From NCBI GenBank assembly GCA_002387725.1, contig DGKK01000026.1, positions 3,390 to 17,843 of the forward strand: DNA of 14,454 nt, in the 5' to 3' direction. Source of the stretch: Nitrospirae bacterium UBA4572. GTDB lineage: Bacteria > Nitrospirota > Leptospirillia > Leptospirillales > Leptospirillaceae. The notes beneath the pieces were generated by a model that saw nothing but the letters and a program-made list of their open reading frames with translations, was not told the DNA's origin and made no database searches. Positions 1-7,266 of this stretch are shown in pieces. The position numbers and the translations under genes were made by a program. Within the stretch, counting starts at the first letter, position 1. Each line of letters opens with the position of its first letter.

Positions 1-1
1 G

Positions 2-64
2 GCTCGGGATTTTTTGGGATATCCCAAGCCAGCCGGAGTTTCTTCTGAGGAACCTGCCCCCTGA
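2..64 (+). CDS. 3' end of an upstream gene (partial, frame uncertain)
   Basis: The left edge holds an open frame of 20 codons that ends in TGA 74 bases before infB. Its codons (GCC, GAG, CCC) match the rest of the window and its end is acidic and proline-rich (SSEEPAP). In the conserved gene order the gene before infB is nusA or the small ylxR, so this could be the C-terminus of either. I see no diagnostic motif. A second open frame, 3-122, stays open longer but uses codons rare here (ATA, AGA), so I prefer the shorter reading. Calling it a gene tail is inference from position. Confidence 0.3.
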   Translation, partial: ARDFLGYPKPAGVSSEEPAP

Positions 65-138
65 GAGGAAAACAGATGATCCTTCGGGAAAGTTTTTTTT
101 GTTGATAAGATGCTTTGGATAGATGAGGGGGAGTTTCA

Positions 139-2754
139 TTGAAAGTCTATGAACTGGCGCGCGAGCTCAAAATGGAAAGCAAGGCACTCTTGGCCAAGCT
201 CAATCTCTGGGGGATCCATGCGCCTTCGCACATGGCCACTCTGGATGAACGGGCAGTCGCGACTGTTCGGCAAAAAATGAAAAAAGGGAGTGAGTCTCCC
301 GAGCCCCCAAAGAAGCCGATTCTTATTAAAAAGAAAGCATCGTCGGCTCCCGCAGAGGAGCCTGTACCAACTCCTCAGACTCAAGAGACAGCCGTTGAAG
401 AATCTCCCGCCGCTTCTCTCCCCGTGGAGGAGAGCCATGAAGAAAAAATTGTAGAGAAACCTTTTATATCCAAGGAGAACCCCGCCCAGGGGAAGCCAAT
501 AAAGACGCAGGCTCCCCCGGCTGCGACCTTGCCGCCAGACATCCTGCCCAGAATTCCTGTGGAGACATGGACGGAGCCACTCGAGGCAGAAAAGTCGGCG
601 CGTCCCTCCGGGGCAGTCCTTACTGCGGCAGAAAAAGAAAAAGCCTTGAAGGAGCGTTCAGGGGCATCTGAGAAAAAGGGGAAGGCTGTTAAGGGGGCCA
701 AAGAAAAAAATCAGAAGCTCGATCGCCTCCACCTTCTCCGGGAAGAGGATTTTGTCGACCTTGATGAGACGGGGGAAAGGGATGTCGCCCCTCGTCAGGC
801 CCCCCCTGCAGCTCCTGCCATCAAAACGGTAGCGCCGGGACTTCCACCTGAGGTGCCGGCAGCGTCCCGCCCCTCGTTTCCTCGACCGGCCTTCAAAAAA
901 GCAACACCTTTCAAAAAGAAAGGGAAGGGGGGGGCTGATTCCCGCAAGGGAGGCTCTGCCGCTCTCGATGGGACCAAGGCTCGCAAGAAGTCCATTCGTA
1001 TCGATGCCGGCATCAGTGTCAAAGAGTTTGCCGATCGCATGGGTGTCAAGGTTCAGGATGTTATCATGCGCTTGATGTCCATGGGAGTGATGACCACGAT
1101 TACAGAGCCTGTCGATCCTGACGCTGCTCTTCTTGTGGCCGAACAAATGGGGATTGCCGTCGAGATCCAGCAGGAAGAACCCGAGGATGCCATCCTGGGA
1201 GAAACTGAAGACTCCGAAGAGGACCTTGTGCCACGTCCCCCTGTGGTGACCATCATGGGCCATACTGACCACGGAAAGACTTCGCTTCTTGATGCCATCA
1301 GAAAAAGTAAGGTGGCGGAAGGGGAAGCAGGAGGAATCACGCAGCATATCGGAGCCTATACGGTCTCCATTAATGGGCGTGACATCACCTTTCTTGATAC
1401 TCCTGGCCATGAGGCCTTTACGGCGATGCGTGCCCGCGGGGCGAAGGCCACCGATGTGGTGGTTCTTGTGGTCGCAGCCGATGACGGGGTGATGCCGCAG
1501 ACTCTCGAGGCTATCAACCATGCCAAGGCAGCAGATGTTCCGATCGTGGTGGCGCTTAACAAGATCGACAAGCCCGAAGCCAATCCGGATCGGGTGAAGC
1601 AGGCATTGGCTGAGCATGGCCTGTCTCCAGAAGAGTGGGGTGGCTCGACGATCTATTGCCCTGTATCGGCAAAAAAACGGACGGGCTTGGACCACCTTCT
1701 CGAAATGATTCTTCTGCAGGCCGATGTTCTTGATCTCAAGGCGAATCCAAACCGTCGGGCCCGCGGACTTGTCATTGAGTCCCGACTAGATCGCGGCAGG
1801 GGAATTGTAGCGTCGGTTCTGGTTCAGAAGGGGACACTGAGGGTGGGAAACTTTCTCGTTCTTGGAGCCCAGGTCGGACGGGTCAGAAGCCTGAACGATG
1901 CCTACGGCCACAAGGTCAATGAAGTGACTCCTTCGCATTCCGCCGAGGTTGTGGGCCTCGATGGGATGCCTCAGCCGGGCGACGTTTTTGTGGCTGTTGA
2001 AGATGAAAAGCTTGGTCGGCAGGTTGCCATGGCCCGTCAGGCACGCCACAGGGCTGCCCAGCTCCTCCAGACAAAGAAGGTGACTCTCGAAGATCTCTAC
2101 AGCCAGATTGAAGAGGGAGTCATCAAGGACCTGAACCTTATCCTCAAGGTGGATGTTCAGGGCTCGATCGAACCGATCCGTCAGGCCATTGCCAAGCTAG
2201 AAAATTCGAAGGTCCGAGTTCGCTTCATCCATGAGGGCGTGGGGGGAATCCGGGAGACGGATGTTCTTCTTGCGCAAGCCTCCAACGCCGTCATCTTTGG
2301 CTTCAATGTTCGCCCGGAACCGAAGGCACTGGCTCTTGCGGAACGGGAGAAGGTCGAGATGAAGTTCTACTCGGTCATCTACGATGCCGTTGAGGATGTG
2401 CGGAAGGCCATGGAAGGGATGCTCTCTCCCATTATCCGCGAGAAATTCCTGGGACGTGCCGAAGTTCGTCAGGTTTACAATATCAGCCGGGTTGGGACCG
2501 TGGCCGGATGTTATGTCTCCGAGGGAATGATCCAGCGTGCCGGGACCATTGTGAAGCTGATCCGGGACGGGGTTGTCGTCTACGAAGGGAAGATCGAGGC
2601 CCTCAAAAGATTCAAGGATGATGTGAGGGAAGTGGCTGCCGGGTATGAATGCGGAATCTCCATCGAGAATTATCGCGATATCAAGACAGGTGACATGATC
2701 GAATGCTTCGTCCAGGAAAAAGTGGCCGGAAAGCTTGAAACGATATCCTCATGA
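139..2754 (+). CDS. infB: Translation initiation factor IF-2
   Basis: IF-2 is the GTPase that brings formyl-methionyl initiator tRNA to the 30S subunit and promotes 50S joining in the cytoplasm. The 871-residue product has the full layout. An N-terminal IF2_N helix domain (about 1-50) is followed by a long Ala/Pro/Lys/Glu-rich linker (about 50-285) and a second IF2_N-like domain (about 285-335). The G domain shows G1 GHTDHGKT (374-381), the G2 region GGIT (398-401), G3 DTPGH (from 420), G4 NKID (474-477) and G5 SAK (510-512). Domains II-IV continue to the C-terminus. The start is TTG, supported by the purine-rich GAGGGGGAG at about 124-132 and by the typical first residues MKVYELAREL. G1 has Thr where most bacterial IF-2 has Val (GHVDHGKT). 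Its end overlaps ylxP by 20 bases. Identity is certain; only the start codon is inferred. Confidence 0.98.
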   Translation: MKVYELARELKMESKALLAKLNLWGIHAPSHMATLDERAVATVRQKMKKGSESPEPPKKPILIKKKASSAPAEEPVPTPQTQETAVEESPAASLPVEESHEEKIVEKPFISKENPAQGKPIKTQAPPAATLPPDILPRIPVETWTEPLEAEKSARPSGAVLTAAEKEKALKERSGASEKKGKAVKGAKEKNQKLDRLHLLREEDFVDLDETGERDVAPRQAPPAAPAIKTVAPGLPPEVPAASRPSFPRPAFKKATPFKKKGKGGADSRKGGSAALDGTKARKKSIRIDAGISVKEFADRMGVKVQDVIMRLMSMGVMTTITEPVDPDAALLVAEQMGIAVEIQQEEPEDAILGETEDSEEDLVPRPPVVTIMGHTDHGKTSLLDAIRKSKVAEGEAGGITQHIGAYTVSINGRDITFLDTPGHEAFTAMRARGAKATDVVVLVVAADDGVMPQTLEAINHAKAADVPIVVALNKIDKPEANPDRVKQALAEHGLSPEEWGGSTIYCPVSAKKRTGLDHLLEMILLQADVLDLKANPNRRARGLVIESRLDRGRGIVASVLVQKGTLRVGNFLVLGAQVGRVRSLNDAYGHKVNEVTPSHSAEVVGLDGMPQPGDVFVAVEDEKLGRQVAMARQARHRAAQLLQTKKVTLEDLYSQIEEGVIKDLNLILKVDVQGSIEPIRQAIAKLENSKVRVRFIHEGVGGIRETDVLLAQASNAVIFGFNVRPEPKALALAEREKVEMKFYSVIYDAVEDVRKAMEGMLSPIIREKFLGRAEVRQVYNISRVGTVAGCYVSEGMIQRAGTIVKLIRDGVVVYEGKIEALKRFKDDVREVAAGYECGISIENYRDIKTGDMIECFVQEKVAGKLETISS

Positions 2755-3055
2755 CAGAAATCCGGAGAAGCGCTCGGCCATCGGACATCTTATCCTCGTT
2801 CTCTTCATTCCGGATGCCCGTTCGCTGAAGGACAAGAGGCAGGTTCTCCAGAGTCTCCTCTCCCGTGTCAGGGAGCACTTTCCTGTTTCTATTGCAGAAA
2901 CCGGCTATCAGGATCTTTGGCAACGCTCGGTTGTTGAGGCCGTCATGATCAGTGCGGATTCTGGTCTGCATGACAGGATCTTCGAAAAGGTTATCGACCT
3001 TTTTCGCTCCGATCCCTTTGTTGAACTTCAGGATGTTCATCAGGAGGTCCTGTGA
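2735..3055 (+). CDS. ylxP: YlxP-like DUF503 family protein
   Basis: This small protein of 106 residues belongs to the DUF503/YlxP family, found next to infB and rbfA in many bacteria. Its molecular role is poorly defined, and a link to ribosome assembly is suggested mainly by gene neighbourhood. The family hallmarks are visible: IPDARSLKDKRQVL near residues 25-38, then a segment ending in ETGYQDLWQRSVVEAV. The likely start is TTG at 2735, inside the end of infB, because no other ATG, GTG or TTG lies in this frame before the conserved core. The first 16 or so residues are charged and not conserved, so the true start may use a rarer codon. The stop overlaps the rbfA start as GTGA, which predicts translational coupling. 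Confidence 0.88.
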   Translation: MKRYPHDRNPEKRSAIGHLILVLFIPDARSLKDKRQVLQSLLSRVREHFPVSIAETGYQDLWQRSVVEAVMISADSGLHDRIFEKVIDLFRSDPFVELQDVHQEVL

Positions 3056-3414
3056 GAAAGGACTTTGGCTTTCGCCGGGCCGACAGGGTGGCCTCCGAAA
3101 TCAGGGAAATTATGGCGACCGTCGTGGCCCGCTACTTCCGGGAGCCCCGTATTGCCAGCGTCACCATTACAAGGGTTCGTCTCTCTGATGATCTTCGGAA
3201 TGCCACGGTGTTTTTTGCCGTCTTTCCCGGAGAGGATCCTCAGTCCATGGGAGAGATTTTGGAGCGCCATTCTCCGATCCTTCGGAAGGAGATGGCCCGA
3301 CAGCTCCGGATTAAATATATCCCCCGTCTTTCCTTCGTCCACGATAATGGAAACGATGAGGAGGGAAGAATAGAGTCTCTGTTTGATCAAATCTCCGGGG
3401 AAGATGTCCCGTGA
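3052..3414 (+). CDS. rbfA: Ribosome-binding factor A
   Basis: RbfA is a small KH-fold protein that binds the 30S subunit near the 5' helix of 16S rRNA. It helps late 16S maturation, notably in the cold. The 120-residue product shows the family signature: a basic start FRRADRVASEIREIMA, then PRIASVTITRVRLSDDLRNA, then the strand TVFFAVF and a C-terminal helix with ILRKEMARQL and the IPRLSF strand. Length is typical. The start is GTG, fixed by an excellent Shine-Dalgarno AGGAGGT at 3042-3048 and by the GTGA overlap with the ylxP stop. Its own stop overlaps the truB start in the same GTGA manner, so ylxP, rbfA and truB form a coupled set. Confidence 0.96.
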   Translation: MRKDFGFRRADRVASEIREIMATVVARYFREPRIASVTITRVRLSDDLRNATVFFAVFPGEDPQSMGEILERHSPILRKEMARQLRIKYIPRLSFVHDNGNDEEGRIESLFDQISGEDVP

Positions 3415-4373
3415 GTTTTTTTGATCCAGAAAATCCGGTCAAGGTTTCGGGGATGCTCCTTGTTGACAAACCGGCGGGGCCAACCTCCCACGACATTGTT
3501 CATCGGGTCAGAAAGCTTACTGGCATTGATAAGGTCGGCCACGGTGGAACCCTGGATCCGATGGCCTCGGGACTCCTCCCCCTTCTCGTGGGAGAGGCGA
3601 CGAAAATGTCGTCGTTTATTCTGGCCGATGACAAGTCCTACGAGTTTGATCTGACCCTCGGAGCCACAACCGATACGGATGACAGTACGGGAGTGGTCGT
3701 CTCAACTCATTCTGTTCCGGAGGATCTTTCCTCGGTGCGATTGAGGACTGTTGCCAGAGATTTCGAGGGAGAGAGGTTTCAGCAGCCTCCCATGTACTCG
3801 GCTGTGAAACAGCAGGGAGTTCCTCTCTACAAGCTCGCCAGAAAAGGCGTCACGGTGCCCAGGGAACCCCGAAGGATCGAAATCTATTCGCTGGAACTCA
3901 TTGCGGTGGAGCCTCCGGTCCTGACCTTTCGGGTTCATTGCTCGAAGGGAACATATATTCGGGTTTTGGCGCGAGAGATTGGTGAGGCACTGTCCACAGG
4001 TGCCCATCTTAGCCGGCTTCGGCGACTGTCAGTGGGGACCTTTTCTCTAGCCGAAGCGACGACTCTTGCTGTCATGGAAAAAGAGTGGGCGGCCCCTGAT
4101 TTCATCAGGAATCTACTGGGGCCGGATCGGGTTTTTGACACTCTTCCGGGAGTGCGTCTTCTCGGAGAAGCCTCCACCCGCCTTCTTAAGGGCGCTCTTT
4201 TGCCGGCGACGGCAATTTTTCGCCGGGAAGGATTGTTTCACATGAAGGATATGATTAGAATACTCGGACAGGATGGAAAAATCCGGGCGATTGCAGAAGC
4301 GCTGCGCGAGGGTGAGAACTTGGGAGATTTTCCATTGGGAATCCCCTTTGCGAAGGTTTCGCTCGTATTCTAG
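3411..4373 (+). CDS. truB: tRNA pseudouridine(55) synthase
   Basis: TruB converts uridine 55 in the T-arm of tRNAs to pseudouridine and also acts as a tRNA folding chaperone. The 320-residue protein carries the catalytic motif GHGGTLDPMASGLL with the nucleophile Asp49. Other conserved family blocks are SYEFDLTLGATTDTDDSTG, PPMYSAVKQQG and the RNA-binding SKGTYIRVLAREIGEALSTG segment. The C-terminal third (about 240-320) fits the PUA-like domain. It starts with GTG overlapping the rbfA stop. In many genomes a ribF/ribC gene follows truB; here it is absent and rpsO comes next after 117 bases. Confidence 0.97.
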   Translation: MSFFDPENPVKVSGMLLVDKPAGPTSHDIVHRVRKLTGIDKVGHGGTLDPMASGLLPLLVGEATKMSSFILADDKSYEFDLTLGATTDTDDSTGVVVSTHSVPEDLSSVRLRTVARDFEGERFQQPPMYSAVKQQGVPLYKLARKGVTVPREPRRIEIYSLELIAVEPPVLTFRVHCSKGTYIRVLAREIGEALSTGAHLSRLRRLSVGTFSLAEATTLAVMEKEWAAPDFIRNLLGPDRVFDTLPGVRLLGEASTRLLKGALLPATAIFRREGLFHMKDMIRILGQDGKIRAIAEALREGENLGDFPLGIPFAKVSLVF

Positions 4374-4490
4374 GGAGCAGGGTCCGGAAAGGAATTGCGG
4401 GCCCGGACGTGTGTCGCGGGGTGCTGGGACCATGTCAAATCACGGGCTCATTCGGGCCAACAGGTCGTTTTTAACTAGGGAGTTTTTCTC
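4374..4490 (+). promoter_or_regulatory. rpsO leader with competing hairpins (candidate S15 autoregulatory site)
   Basis: This 117-base gap can fold in more than one way. GTCCGG (4382-4387) can pair with CCGGAC (4403-4408), and the overlapping GGTCC (4381-4385) can instead pair with GGACC (4427-4431). The two pairings exclude each other. A further hairpin, GGCTC/ATTC/GGGCC (4445-4458), lies just before a short T run. S15 represses its own translation by binding its leader in several unrelated bacteria through different RNA shapes, so this is a natural place for such control. I do not recognise a named S15 leader motif. The Shine-Dalgarno AGGGAG (4477-4482) precedes rpsO. Confidence 0.35.
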
Positions 4491-4760
4491 ATGGCATTAA
4501 GCAAGGAAAAGAAGCAGGAAGTCATTGAATCTTTTAAGATTTCTGGCAATGATACCGGGTCTGTTGAGGTTCAGGTAGCCATACTGACGGAGCGTATCAA
4601 CCAGCTGGGAGAGCACTTCAAGAAATTCCCCAAGGATGTCCACTCCCGACGGGGCCTCCTTCTGATGGTGAGCCGCAGAAGACGCCATCTGAAATACCTT
4701 CAGTCAAACAATCCGGCCAAATACCAGGAAATCATCAGCCGCTTGGGCCTTCGCCGGTAG
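4491..4760 (+). CDS. rpsO: 30S ribosomal protein S15
   Basis: S15 is a primary-binding 30S protein that recognises the three-way junction of 16S helices 20-22 and forms bridges to the 50S subunit. At 89 residues it has the usual length. The signature NDTGSVEVQVAILTERI and the basic block HSRRGLLLMVSRRRRHLKYL are clear, and it ends in the standard GLRR. The RNA-contact residues corresponding to E. coli His41, Asp48 and Ser51 (numbered without Met) are kept as His42, Asp49 and Ser52. The His following the Asp in the common KDHHS sequence is Val50 here. It starts with ATG behind AGGGAG. Neighbouring pnp is its usual partner. Confidence 0.98.
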   Translation: MALSKEKKQEVIESFKISGNDTGSVEVQVAILTERINQLGEHFKKFPKDVHSRRGLLLMVSRRRRHLKYLQSNNPAKYQEIISRLGLRR

Positions 4761-4927
4761 GCGCTAGACCAGACAGTATTTCCGAACGGACAATCTAGAA
4801 AGCCTTCTCTCAACGACCTTAGGGTTCATTGAGGGCCTGCCCGGGGACTCCCTGACGCAGTCGGCTCAACCGTCTTTCAATCAATGATGTCTCGTGACAC
4901 AAGAACCCGGAAAGGATCCCCCCCAGA
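4761..4927 (+). promoter_or_regulatory. rpsO-pnp intercistronic region with hairpins (candidate RNase III/PNPase control site)
   Basis: The gap carries several inverted repeats. CTAGA at 4764-4768 matches TCTAG at 4794-4798. CTCTCAA at 4807-4813 pairs with TTGAGGG at 4829-4835, and the inner bases extend the stem. GACG at about 4853 can pair with CGTC at about 4871. None is followed by a T run, so they do not look like intrinsic terminators. In E. coli the pnp leader forms a double-stranded stem that RNase III cuts, allowing PNPase to control its own level; a similar role here is inference. The pnp Shine-Dalgarno is unremarkable (AAAGGA at about 4912-4916, a long spacing) and is followed by a run of seven C. 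Confidence 0.4.
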
Positions 4928-7057
4928 ATGAAGCCAGTTACAGTTGAAGTTGCCGTCGGAGGAAAGACGGTCAGGATCGAGACAGGTCGTATGGCTCGTC
5001 AGGCCGACGGAGCCGCGGTTCTCTGGGTCGAGGGGACAGTGATTATCGCTACCGCTGTTGCGGCGAAGACGGTCAAGCCGGGAACTGATTTCCTTCCCCT
5101 GACAGTGGACTACCAGGAGCGGGCCTATGCCGCAGGAAAAATCCCGGGAGGGTTCTTCAAGAGAGAAGGAAAGCCGTCTGAGCGAGAGATATTGAACAGC
5201 CGACTCGTCGACCGCCCTCTGCGTCCGCTCTTTCCTGAAGGGTTCTACTACGATACCCAAGTGATCGCCTCGGTGGTCTCCGCAGACCGGAGCGGGCTCA
5301 CCGATGTGATGGCCGTTGTGGCGGCATCCACTGCATTGACCATTTCCGACATTCCCTTTGATGATCCTCTTGGCGCTGTTCGTGTGGGCTATGTGGATGG
5401 GCAGTTTGTGATCAACCCCGACATTGAGGCCCAGGAGCGATCCAGCCTCGATCTCGTCGTGGCGGGAACGGCTGATGCCATCATGATGGTGGAAGGCAAG
5501 GCGGATGAGGTTTCGGAAGAGCTCTTCCTCGAGGCGATCCGGACAGCCCACGCAGCCTGCCAGCCGATCATTGCAGCCCAGCGTGAACTTCAGAAGAAGA
5601 TCGGAAAGTCAAAGCGGGCTCTTCCTCAAGTTCCCGTGCGCCCCGAGCTCATGGAGAAAATCCGATCCGGAGGCCGTGAGCCTCTTTCGGGAATCCTCGT
5701 TGTTTCGGACAAGAAGGTCCGGGAGGAGAAAACTTCCGAGATTCGGAGCAATCTTGCCAAGGAGCTTTTCCCCGAAGGATTTGCCGACCCCATGCAGGAA
5801 AAGGAGTTCTCCAACGGATTCCATGAGCTCGAGCGAGAGCTTCTGCGGGCCATGGTTCTCGATCGCGGGATCCGTGCCGATGGTCGCTCAACGACGGAGA
5901 TCCGTCCCATCACAATCGAGGTAGGAATCCTGCCTCGAACCCATGGGTCGGCCCTCTTTACCCGGGGAGAGACCCAGAGCCTTTCCGTGGCGACTCTCGG
6001 AACTTCCGATGACGAACAACGGATCGACTCCCTGGAGGGTGAATCCCACAAGCGATTCATGCTTCATTACAACTTTCCGGCCTTTTCGGTGGGGGAGGTC
6101 AAGCCGATGAGGGGGCCGGGGCGTCGGGAGATTGGCCACGGAAATCTTGCCGAGAGAGCCCTCATCCCTGTTCTGCCGTCGAAGGACGACTTTCCCTATT
6201 CGATCCGGCTTGTTTCCGACATTCTGGAGTCGAATGGCTCGACCTCCATGGCCACCGTCTGTGGCGGAACGCTGGCCATGATGGATGCCGGCATCCCCAT
6301 CAAGGCTCCCGTCGCCGGAATCGCCATGGGTCTGATCAAGGAAGGCGACAGAATCGCGATTCTGTCAGATATTCTGGGGATCGAGGATCATCTTGGTGAT
6401 ATGGATTTCAAGGTGACCGGAACGGACATCGGTGTCACTGCGGTTCAGATGGATATCAAGATCAAGGGCATTACCCTTGAGATCATGAAGAAAGCTCTCG
6501 AGCAGGCCCGTGTCGGTCGGATTCACATCATGGGAAAGATGAAGGAGGCCCTGCCATCCGTTCGCTCCCAGATGTCTCCCTATGCGCCTCGCATCATGAC
6601 TATCCAGATCAAGCAAGACAAGATCAGGGAGGTCATTGGGCCCGGCGGAAAGATGATTCGCAGCATCACCGAGCGGACGGGGGCCAAGATCGAGATCGAG
6701 GATTCAGGTGTGATCCATGTGGCCTCCGCCGATGAGGAAGCCGCGAAGAAGGCGATCGAAATCATTCATCAGATCGTTGCCGAGGCGGAAGTGGGCAAGA
6801 TCTATCTTGGAAAGGTCAAGACCGTTGCCGAATATGGGGCTTTTGTAGAGATCATGCCTGGTACCACCGGTCTTTGCCATGTATCCCAGCTTGAACCCCG
6901 TCGTGTCGAAAAGGTGACCGATGTGGTCAACGAGGGGGACGAAATTGTCGTGAAGGTTCTGGAGGTGGACCGTCAGGGCAAAATTCGCCTTTCCCGGAAG
7001 GAAGCCATCGCCGAGGAAGGGGAGGGACGCGAAAAGCGGGCCTCTGCGACTCACTAG
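4928..7057 (+). CDS. pnp: Polyribonucleotide nucleotidyltransferase (PNPase)
   Basis: PNPase degrades RNA 3' to 5' by phosphorolysis as a ring-shaped trimer, often with RNase E and a helicase. The 709-residue product has the standard order: RNase PH-like domain 1 with FFKREGKPSE, an all-helical linker domain, RNase PH-like domain 2, a KH domain with the GPGG loop (571-574), and an S1 RNA-binding domain near the end (GAFVEIMPGTTGLCHVSQL). The catalytic Asp487, Asp493 and Lys495 in EDHLGDMDFK are intact. A nearby position that is commonly Asp (ILGDEDHLG) is Ile here and is not known to be catalytic. The start is ATG. No intrinsic terminator directly follows the gene; the first good ones lie beyond the next small gene. 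Confidence 0.98.
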   Translation: MKPVTVEVAVGGKTVRIETGRMARQADGAAVLWVEGTVIIATAVAAKTVKPGTDFLPLTVDYQERAYAAGKIPGGFFKREGKPSEREILNSRLVDRPLRPLFPEGFYYDTQVIASVVSADRSGLTDVMAVVAASTALTISDIPFDDPLGAVRVGYVDGQFVINPDIEAQERSSLDLVVAGTADAIMMVEGKADEVSEELFLEAIRTAHAACQPIIAAQRELQKKIGKSKRALPQVPVRPELMEKIRSGGREPLSGILVVSDKKVREEKTSEIRSNLAKELFPEGFADPMQEKEFSNGFHELERELLRAMVLDRGIRADGRSTTEIRPITIEVGILPRTHGSALFTRGETQSLSVATLGTSDDEQRIDSLEGESHKRFMLHYNFPAFSVGEVKPMRGPGRREIGHGNLAERALIPVLPSKDDFPYSIRLVSDILESNGSTSMATVCGGTLAMMDAGIPIKAPVAGIAMGLIKEGDRIAILSDILGIEDHLGDMDFKVTGTDIGVTAVQMDIKIKGITLEIMKKALEQARVGRIHIMGKMKEALPSVRSQMSPYAPRIMTIQIKQDKIREVIGPGGKMIRSITERTGAKIEIEDSGVIHVASADEEAAKKAIEIIHQIVAEAEVGKIYLGKVKTVAEYGAFVEIMPGTTGLCHVSQLEPRRVEKVTDVVNEGDEIVVKVLEVDRQGKIRLSRKEAIAEEGEGREKRASATH

Positions 7058-7076
7058 ATCGTTCTCGGGTCCGTTC

Positions 7077-7105
7077 TTGTTTTTTTGAATGCGGTTTGCC
7101 ATAAT
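7077..7105 (+). promoter_or_regulatory. Possible sigma-70 type promoter for the 40-aa membrane protein gene
   Basis: A CATAAT hexamer at 7100-7105 matches the -10 consensus at five of six positions. It lies exactly 17 bases after TTGTTT (7077-7082), which matches the -35 at only its first three positions. It sits just after pnp and just before the structured leader. The weak -35 makes this tentative, and the gene could equally be read from pnp. Confidence 0.3.
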
Positions 7106-7109
7106 GCTT

Positions 7110-7243
7110 CCTGTCTTATCAGTCTGGTGATCTGGCAGGGGATGTGGATTCCGCAAGGATCTTAAAGCCAAGTCCTGCTCCCCAAAGGGAATGGGCAGGA
7201 GTCATTCGCTTCTACCCTGGAGTTTTTCCGGGGTGAAAGCGAG
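7110..7243 (+). promoter_or_regulatory. Structured 5' leader with three hairpins
   Basis: Three successive hairpins precede the small gene. Hairpin A (7110-7139) pairs CCTGTC with GGCAGG, then has a symmetric two-by-two internal loop and an inner ATCA/TGAT stem around GTCTGG. Hairpin B pairs TCCTGCTC (7173-7180) with GGGCAGGA (7193-7200). Hairpin C is the strongest: 7205-7221 pairs with 7227-7243 over 17 positions with one C/A mismatch and a GTTTT loop. A short TCC/GCAA/GGA element (7150-7159) with a GNRA-type loop lies between A and B. The Shine-Dalgarno is 9 bases beyond hairpin C and is free in this fold. The role could be mRNA stability, regulation or an independent small RNA; no known riboswitch class is recognised. 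Confidence 0.5.
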
Positions 7244-7252
7244 ACAATCATC

Positions 7253-7260
7253 GAGGAGGT
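7253..7260 (+). promoter_or_regulatory. Strong Shine-Dalgarno for the 40-aa ORF
   Basis: GAGGAGGT lies six bases before the ATG at 7267. It is among the best ribosome-binding sites in the window and is the main sign that this very short frame is translated. Confidence 0.75.
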
Positions 7261-7266
7261 CTGTCA

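Noticed and set aside
14..27. Perfect 14-base palindrome TTGGGATATCCCAA
   Set aside because: It is a single copy, lies in a probable gene tail, and has no partner site or T run. Chance is a sufficient explanation.
658..1695. 345-codon open frame on the - strand opposite infB
   Set aside because: It lies entirely opposite conserved IF-2 coding sequence. Its product is His/Arg-rich without any domain.
2751..2828. ATG overlapping the infB stop (ATGA) as a start for the next gene
   Set aside because: It is out of frame with the DUF503 protein and its own frame stops after 25 codons, so the upstream TTG was preferred.
7110..7200. Possible fluoride or other known riboswitch in the leader (GGGGATG and TTCCGC look familiar)
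   Set aside because: The downstream GCTGATG-like segment and the pseudoknot partner needed for a fluoride riboswitch are missing. Other classes that I know do not fit either.
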